Shown piece by piece: positions 58,554 to 63,269 of a stretch of DNA of 63,269 nucleotides (the first letter of the stretch is position 1; each line of letters begins with the position of its first letter). Source of the DNA: a bacterium (GTDB taxonomy: Bacteria; Oederibacteriota; PGYV01); assembly GCA_029565735.1 (NCBI GenBank), contig JAKQNO010000022.1:1-63269 (forward strand), read 5' to 3'. The notes beneath the pieces were generated by a model that made no database searches, was not told where the DNA came from, and worked only from the letters and a program-made list of their open reading frames with translations. Both the position numbers and the translations under genes were made by a program.

Positions 58554-60965
58554 ATGCTTGCAAGCTATAACTGGATTAAAGAATACATTGACATAGATGT
58601 TCCCGCGGCTGACTTTGCGTCAAAACTTTATATGTCAGGCCTTGCGTGCGAGGAAATAATTGAAAAAAAGCCCGAAACATCAGGCGTGGTCATCGCGAAA
58701 ATACTTAAAATTGAAAAACACCCTAACGCTGATAAGCTTTCATACTGCGACGTAACAGACGGCGCGCAGACCTATAAAGTGGTTTGCGGCGCGCCCAATA
58801 TAAAGGAAGGACAGACAGTGCCGCTTGCAAAACTTGGCGCCACCCTTCCCGGCGGCGTTACTATTAAGCGTACAAAAATACGCGGTATTGAATCCGAAGG
58901 AATGATGTGTTCAGGCCGCGAACTTGGCCTTGGCGACGACCATTCCGGCATACTTCTTCTGGACGAAAACAAGTACGCGCTTGGAACCGAATTCTCCCCT
59001 GTTAAAAACGACGCCATATTTAACTTTGAAATCACCCCCAACAGGCCCGACCTGCTGTGCATCCTTGGAATATCCAGACTTGCGTCAGCAGTATATAAAA
59101 AACCTGTTAAAACGCCCTCCTGCGCGCTTAAAGACGCCTACATTGACCCAAAGCTTGACATTAACGCGCTTCTTAAAGTGGAAAACCGCTCCGCGGAGCG
59201 CTGCCCTCGTTATGCCGCAAGGATAATTCAGGGCGTGACAATAAAAGATTCGCCTGACTGGCTTAAGGAAAAACTTATATCAGCCGGCGTGCGCCCGATA
59301 AACAACGTGGTTGACGTCACAAATTTCGTGCTGCTGGAATTGAACCAGCCGCTTCACGCTTTTGACCTTGCAAAACTTAAGGGCGGCAAAATCATCATAA
59401 GGACTGCTGCCAAAGGCGAAAAAATAACCGCGCTTGACGGCAAGACTTATGAACCAAAAGAAACCGACCTTATGATAGCTGACGCGGAAAATCCCGCGGC
59501 GATAGCCGGCGTTATGGGCGGCGAGCACTATTCCGTGACAAGCGAAACCAAAACAGTTGTAATTGAATCCGCGTGTTTTCATCCCGGTTCGGTAAGAAAA
59601 ACATCGCGCAGCCTTGGGATAAAATCAGATTCTTCGTACCGCTTTGAACGCGGAATTGACATTGACAACACAATAAACGCCTTAAACCGCGCGGTCAGCC
59701 TTATAATTGAAACATCGGGCGGCACGGCATCGCGGGACGTTATTGACGTATACCCCGTAAAAGCAGCGCCTAAAACAGTCACAATGCGCTTTGAAAAACT
59801 TAACAAAACTATAGGCATAAATCTTACGCCTGAAGCCGCGTCAGCTGTCGTTAAAGACCTTGGCTTTCAGATAATTTCCTGCGGCGCGGATTCAATGGCC
59901 GTTACAATCCCCGGCTACAGGGTGGACATGGAAAAAGAAATTGACCTTATAGAAGATATCGCGCAGATTTACGGATATGACAACCTTCCCCTTTCAATGC
60001 CTCTGTCCCCTGTTTCAATGGGCTCAAGGCCCGGGTTGGAGGTCTTTACCGGCAAAGTGCGCTCCGTAATGGTTTCATACGGCTTTTCACAGGCGATAAA
60101 TTACAGCTTCATGAACAAAAAGCTTTTAAAGGAATTAAAGGCCGAAAGTTTTTCGCACCCAACGCCTGCGGCAATCGCGAACCCTTTTAACGAAGAAGAG
60201 TCGCATATGAAAACGACAATGATTCCCGATATGATTAAAAACCTTATATTTAACTACAATAAGGAAAATGAAAACATACACCTGTTTGAAACAGCCAATG
60301 TCTTTTCCAAACCGCTTGACGCCACATACAGGCAGGTCCCGCACTTAAGCGCTGTGTCTTACGGCGACATAATGCCGGCTGCTTTCAATAAAAAAGGGCT
60401 TAAAACAGACCTTTATTACGTAAAATCAGCCGTTGAAGCCGTTGTACTGCTTCTTAACTGCGGCCTTACGCCCGAATATACAATGAATTCCATGTATCCG
60501 GAATTTCTTGAATTTTCCGCGGATATCACGCTTGGCGGAAAATCAGTCGGAACCATAGGCCAGTTAAAAGAAGAAATTGCCTATGATAACAAACTTAAGG
60601 AAAACGCCTTTCTTCTGGAAATAAACCTGGAAGAGCTTTATTCATTCTATAAGCCGGTAAAACGTTATTCAAAGATTTCACCCTACCCTTCTGTTAAAAG
60701 GGACCTTGCGCTTGTGATTAAGGACGATGTCCGCCACGCGGCCGTGGAAAATATAATTAAGGACGGCCGGGAGTCGCTGATAAAATCCATCACCCTGTTT
60801 GACATATATAAAGGCAAGCAGGTACCTGATGGCTGCAAGAGCCTTGCTTACAATATAGTTTTCCAGTCAGCCAAAAGGACTTTGGGAGAGGCAGAAATAA
60901 ATAAAATTATGGACTCCATTATCGGACGCCTGAAAAAAGAAATCAACGCGGAGCTGAGGTCATAA
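58554..60965 (+). CDS. pheT: Phenylalanyl-tRNA synthetase beta subunit
   Basis: The 803-residue protein has the N-terminal tRNA-binding EMAP/OB domain (about 40-150, KILKIEKHPNADKLSYCDV), the B3/4 editing domain (about 215-370; PINNVVDVTNFVLLELNQPLHAFD), B5 (about 400-480), the catalytic-like core, and the C-terminal ferredoxin-fold anticodon domain (about 710-800, YPSVKRDLALVIKDDV). It works with PheS to charge tRNA-Phe. The gene for PheS is not adjacent, which is uncommon. Ribosome site TAAGGAGGATTTTT. Confidence 0.97.
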   Translation: MLASYNWIKEYIDIDVPAADFASKLYMSGLACEEIIEKKPETSGVVIAKILKIEKHPNADKLSYCDVTDGAQTYKVVCGAPNIKEGQTVPLAKLGATLPGGVTIKRTKIRGIESEGMMCSGRELGLGDDHSGILLLDENKYALGTEFSPVKNDAIFNFEITPNRPDLLCILGISRLASAVYKKPVKTPSCALKDAYIDPKLDINALLKVENRSAERCPRYAARIIQGVTIKDSPDWLKEKLISAGVRPINNVVDVTNFVLLELNQPLHAFDLAKLKGGKIIIRTAAKGEKITALDGKTYEPKETDLMIADAENPAAIAGVMGGEHYSVTSETKTVVIESACFHPGSVRKTSRSLGIKSDSSYRFERGIDIDNTINALNRAVSLIIETSGGTASRDVIDVYPVKAAPKTVTMRFEKLNKTIGINLTPEAASAVVKDLGFQIISCGADSMAVTIPGYRVDMEKEIDLIEDIAQIYGYDNLPLSMPLSPVSMGSRPGLEVFTGKVRSVMVSYGFSQAINYSFMNKKLLKELKAESFSHPTPAAIANPFNEEESHMKTTMIPDMIKNLIFNYNKENENIHLFETANVFSKPLDATYRQVPHLSAVSYGDIMPAAFNKKGLKTDLYYVKSAVEAVVLLLNCGLTPEYTMNSMYPEFLEFSADITLGGKSVGTIGQLKEEIAYDNKLKENAFLLEINLEELYSFYKPVKRYSKISPYPSVKRDLALVIKDDVRHAAVENIIKDGRESLIKSITLFDIYKGKQVPDGCKSLAYNIVFQSAKRTLGEAEINKIMDSIIGRLKKEINAELRS

Positions 60966-61247
60966 ATGCCCCTTATCGCTATGGACATACTTGAAGAAAA
61001 AGTTAAAGAGCTGCTTTTAGCCGTTAATCACTTAAACGCTGAAAACGCCGCGTTAAAATCCGAATTAAAACAGCTTTCCGAAAACAGCAGCGCTGTATCC
61101 CCCGATGTTTTATACCAGCTTGAATCCCTTCAGAAAACAGTGGAAAAATACAAACAGGAAAGAAGCGTTTTATACGCCAAAATATCCCGCATGCTGGAGC
61201 AGTTAAAACAGGTCTCTGGCGGCGGCAAAGAAGATGACAATGGATAA
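60966..61247 (+). CDS. Small coiled-coil protein (ZapB-like) between pheT and zapA
   Basis: The 93-residue product is nearly all coiled coil (LEEKVKELLLAVNHLNAENAA and QLESLQKTVEKYKQERSVL), ending in a short acidic tail. Such small coiled-coil proteins before zapA are probably division proteins of the ZapB or related kind, by position and form. It starts directly at the pheT stop with GAGG upstream and overlaps zapA by 14 bases. Confidence 0.72.
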   Translation: MPLIAMDILEEKVKELLLAVNHLNAENAALKSELKQLSENSSAVSPDVLYQLESLQKTVEKYKQERSVLYAKISRMLEQLKQVSGGGKEDDNG

Positions 61248-61590
61248 ATCCGTAATTACAGTCAATATATTCGGAAACGAATATACCATTAAAGGCGTGG
61301 CCGAGCCGGAATACATCACTTCCCTTGCCTCATATATAAACACCAAAATGTCCGAAGTTCAGGACGCCACCGGCCTTAAAGACACAAAAAAAATTGCCAT
61401 TCTTGCCGCAATAAACCTTGCGGATGAACTGTTTGACGCCAAAAAGAATTTAAAAGAAAAATACGTTCCAAAAGAACAGTTTAACCTTATACGCGGCAGG
61501 GTGGAAAATCTTATTTCACTGATAGACAAGGAAATTCCTTCAGGTCTGATTCCGGATAAAACAGAAACCGAAAATTCAGAAGACAAATAA
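61234..61590 (+). CDS. zapA: Cell division protein ZapA
   Basis: The 118-residue protein has the ZapA pattern: VNIFGNEYTIKG at the N-terminus, YITSLASYINTKM, and ILAAINLADELFDAKK, followed by a coiled-coil tail. ZapA binds FtsZ and strengthens the division ring. The order pheT, small coiled coil, zapA occurs in several bacterial phyla. The start could also be the ATG six bases later. Confidence 0.9.
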   Translation: MTMDKSVITVNIFGNEYTIKGVAEPEYITSLASYINTKMSEVQDATGLKDTKKIAILAAINLADELFDAKKNLKEKYVPKEQFNLIRGRVENLISLIDKEIPSGLIPDKTETENSEDK

Positions 61591-61607
61591 GGTTTGTATG
61601 TTTTCAC

Positions 61608-61733
61608 GTAGAGACGCACCATGGTGCGTCTAAGGTTTCAAAATCCGACACTACACATCGTGTCGCTGTAAAAACCAAAACAACTTGGCACTTGCCTTCT
61701 CAAGAAGTAAAACGAGACGCAATATATAGCGCC
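61608..61733. repeat. GTAGAG hairpin with degenerate REPIN partner
   Basis: 61612-61631 is the same perfect palindrome as in 44122-44141 (AGACGCACCATGGTGCGTCT), headed by GTAG at 61608. About 80 bases on, 61713-61733 (GAGACGCAATATATAGCGCC) is a decayed copy of the second palindrome. A CGACAC/GTGTCG inverted repeat lies in between. The rest of the gap up to 61925 holds no gene or further repeat that I see. Confidence 0.65.
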
Positions 61734-61925
61734 TTGTTTTTAATTTCGGTTTTATTTTGTTTTCGCAGGTGACATCGTTGTTTGTGTTTTTTCTCTGTAA
61801 TTTAAAATAACACAATTAAAAACCAACAACTGCCAAGAGTAAGCGGACAGCGTAAAGCGTGCCGTTACCGCAAATATCCAAATACATACCGGCGATTTAA
61901 ACGCAGAGATATGAATTAAGCTTTA

Positions 61926-62915
61926 TTAATTATACAAAGGCGTTCCGCTTAGTTTTACAATACGGCGGACGCCCGTGTTGGATTCAGAGACATAAATATT
62001 CCCAGCGGAATCAACAGCAAGGGCGTTCGGGTCAGATAACGTTTTATATGTACCGCCTTCTGTGTAGCCACGTATTTCATACTTAAAATTACCATCAAGG
62101 TCAAAAGCTATTACGATTTCCCGTGTGAAGTCAGTGACATATAATGTATTACCATAAATAGCTATGTTTTTTGGTTGAGGCATCCCTCCGGGATTGTATG
62201 AATTACTACCCCATTTTTTAATAAAAGATCCACTACTGCTGAATTTTTTAATACAGTTCTCAGAATTGTTTACAATATATAAATAGCCATATAAATCACC
62301 TTCCATATCCCAATATGTACAATATGAGGGATCATTTGCAGTAATAATACTAAATTCCGAAACATAATTGCCATTCGAATCAAATTTTTGTATTCGTTTA
62401 TTATTTGCATCCAATACATAGATATTTGAACCATATTCATATAATCCAGCCGCTCCAGAAAACTGCCCTTGAGCGGTTCCGCTTTCACCCCAGTAATCCA
62501 ATATTGTTCCTGCATTATTAAATTTCGTAATTCTATTATTAAAAGATTCAGAAATACATATTTCATTTAAAGAATTTGACAGCAAGAAATATGGCGCATC
62601 GAGTAATCCATTCCCGTTCAAACTCGTTCCCCATCTCATCTGATATATCATACTGCTATTGTATTTACTTATATATCCTGTACCGGGATCACTAACATAA
62701 ATATTATTCGCAGTATCAACACAAATAGCGTATATGGTTGTCAACTCTCCCTCTGCGGTTCCTTCGCTTCCGCATGCCCCTAAGAATTCGTGATATGGTG
62801 TGTTTGTTGCTGTCGCGGTAGGCACAATAGGTTCTGCGGGCTGGAATTTTTTACTGCAAGAAATAAACATCACAATCAATACAAAAATTACCCCTATTAA
62901 AATTCCTTTTTTCAT
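61926..62915 (-). CDS. NHL-repeat lipoprotein
   Basis: The start at 62915 follows AGAGGAGGATTT; a longer frame starts inside a repeat. MKKGILIGVIFVLIVMFISC is a lipoprotein signal with Cys20. After a short Thr-x linker (TATATNTP), five or six NHL-type propeller repeats follow (IYAICVDTANNIYVSDPGTG, GLYEYGSNIYVLDANNKRIQ, ALAVDSAGNIYVSESNTG). The propeller probably binds proteins or sugars at the surface. It ends with a single-gene layout. Confidence 0.85.
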   Translation of the reverse strand: MKKGILIGVIFVLIVMFISCSKKFQPAEPIVPTATATNTPYHEFLGACGSEGTAEGELTTIYAICVDTANNIYVSDPGTGYISKYNSSMIYQMRWGTSLNGNGLLDAPYFLLSNSLNEICISESFNNRITKFNNAGTILDYWGESGTAQGQFSGAAGLYEYGSNIYVLDANNKRIQKFDSNGNYVSEFSIITANDPSYCTYWDMEGDLYGYLYIVNNSENCIKKFSSSGSFIKKWGSNSYNPGGMPQPKNIAIYGNTLYVTDFTREIVIAFDLDGNFKYEIRGYTEGGTYKTLSDPNALAVDSAGNIYVSESNTGVRRIVKLSGTPLYN

Positions 62916-62950
62916 AAATCCTCCTCTATGTTTAAATATTTGTTTTTTAA

Positions 62951-62979
62951 ACAACGCGCCTAAAAAAGCGCGGCTACCA
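62951..62979 (-). repeat. REP-like hairpin headed by GGTAG
   Basis: Minus strand GGTAGCCGCGCTTTTTTAGG then CGCGTTGT; stem CGCGC / GCGCG with a slightly longer loop. Pairs by type with 56190-56220. Confidence 0.58.
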
Positions 62980-62995
62980 GAACAAAATCAAAGGC

Positions 62996-63020
62996 GAGAC
63001 GCAACATGTTGCGCCTCTAC
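62996..63020 (-). repeat. GTAGAG hairpin, CAACATGTTG type
   Basis: Minus strand GTAGAGGCGCAACATGTTGC then GTCTC; 22-bp palindrome with one mismatch pair, close to 44154-44175. Confidence 0.6.
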
Positions 63021-63042
63021 GATAAAAAATTAGATTCAAAAT

Positions 63043-63069
63043 CCGCGGGCTGAAGACCCGAGTCTACCA
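63043..63069 (-). repeat. REP-like hairpin headed by GGTAG
   Basis: Minus strand GGTAGACTCGGGTCTTCAGC then CCGCGG; near-identical to 56232-56263. Third hairpin in 120 bases, just before the partial CBM3 gene's 3' end. Confidence 0.6.
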
Positions 63070-63088
63070 TTACAAAAACAAAAAACAC

Positions 63089-63269
63089 TTATTGCAAATA
63101 ATTAAGAACCTTCTTTATCTTTTCAAACATTGCAAAACCAATTGTTGGGGTTGGGATAGGCTGAGAGCAGTCCGGTTCTATTCCCCAAACAAGCGAATTA
63201 TTGTAATATAGGCCTATCTTATTCCACTGTGTAAACCACGACTGAGTTCCAAAAGAGTAGTCATTGGTC
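63089..63269 (-). CDS. C-terminal end of a CBM3-like protein (runs off right edge)
   Basis: Sixty codons are visible, stop TAA at 63091-63089. TNDYSFGTQSWFTQWNKIGL followed by YYNNSLVWGIEP is the last part of a family 3 carbohydrate-binding module (compare NDYSF...W..i..Y.nG.LVWG.EP in cellulosomal CBM3). A short tail with PIPTPT and a helix FEKIKKVLNYLQ follows. The rest of the gene lies beyond the window. It is the natural complement of the module begun at 1-516. Confidence 0.72.
   Translation of the reverse strand, partial: TNDYSFGTQSWFTQWNKIGLYYNNSLVWGIEPDCSQPIPTPTIGFAMFEKIKKVLNYLQ

Noticed and set aside
1-63269. Circular plasmid, because both ends are in CBM3
   Set aside because: The ends do not overlap, the joined frame is off by one with residues missing, and the window carries many chromosomal housekeeping genes.

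Overview
The window looks like a piece of bacterial chromosome from a Gram-negative-type organism. It carries single-copy housekeeping genes (argS, polA, truA, uvrA, prfB, pheT, coaE, folK), lipoproteins, a PorV/UPF0164-like outer-membrane protein, and very large secreted proteins with Thr-x-Thr-x linkers and FlgD/Por-like C-terminal domains. That mix, plus the heavy use of cyclic-di-GMP proteins, fits an uncultured candidate-phylum lineage. Proteins with long TxTxTx linkers are something I associate with Candidatus Goldbacteria, but that placement is a guess. Most genes lie on the minus strand.

Layout from left to right. 1-516 holds the start of a secreted CBM3-like protein that runs off the left edge. 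600-1538 is an NAD(P)-binding epimerase-like enzyme. 2062-11422 is one long minus-strand run, coaE > HDOD > HD-GYP > GGDEF > GGDEF > ECF sigma > membrane protein with an outside carbohydrate-binding-like domain > secreted glycoside hydrolase; it looks like a signalling-to-polysaccharide-degradation operon. 11765-17803 is argS > GGDEF > truA > polA. 17856-20305 is a small accessory patch: a zeta-type kinase with a coupled small ORF between two exact 23-bp direct repeats, then a PIN-toxin/antitoxin pair with a palindromic operator, then a DUF2934 protein. 20602-30321 holds a KamA-family radical SAM enzyme, a surface/outer-membrane trio, a PilZ protein and uvrA. 30601-38840 holds a huge Kelch/PPC lipoprotein and a four-gene operon (sensor kinase, ABC ATPase, ABC permease, TPR lipoprotein). 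38863-48906 is biosynthesis: pantothenate (panB, panC, panD plus aspartate dehydrogenase), folK, a deoxynucleoside kinase, and a near-complete lysine/diaminopimelate set of the DapL type (lysA, dapF, dapA, dapB, dapL). 49301-51800 has a Fic protein and a plus-strand DUF2178/HTH/lepB operon with its own operator. 51801-55859 is a 1352-residue secreted protein. 56386-61590 has an unknown acidic protein, prfB with its programmed +1 frameshift, and a divergent pheT-zapB-like-zapA operon. 61926-62915 is an NHL-repeat lipoprotein. 63089-63269 is the end of a second CBM3-like gene that runs off the right edge.

The most unusual content is between the genes. Nearly every larger intergenic gap is built from the same few modules: (i) hairpins headed by GTAG that look like REP/REPIN elements, (ii) strictly 8-bp-periodic tracts, up to 20 exact-length units in a row, usually with an ATGCACAG unit next to the last, (iii) GCTTA-word tracts that end within a few bases of a stop codon, and (iv) a 173-bp element with 31-bp inverted ends. 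Several gaps repeat these modules in the same order. No REP-associated tyrosine transposase gene is present in the window. No tRNA, rRNA, CRISPR array or phage gene was recognised.
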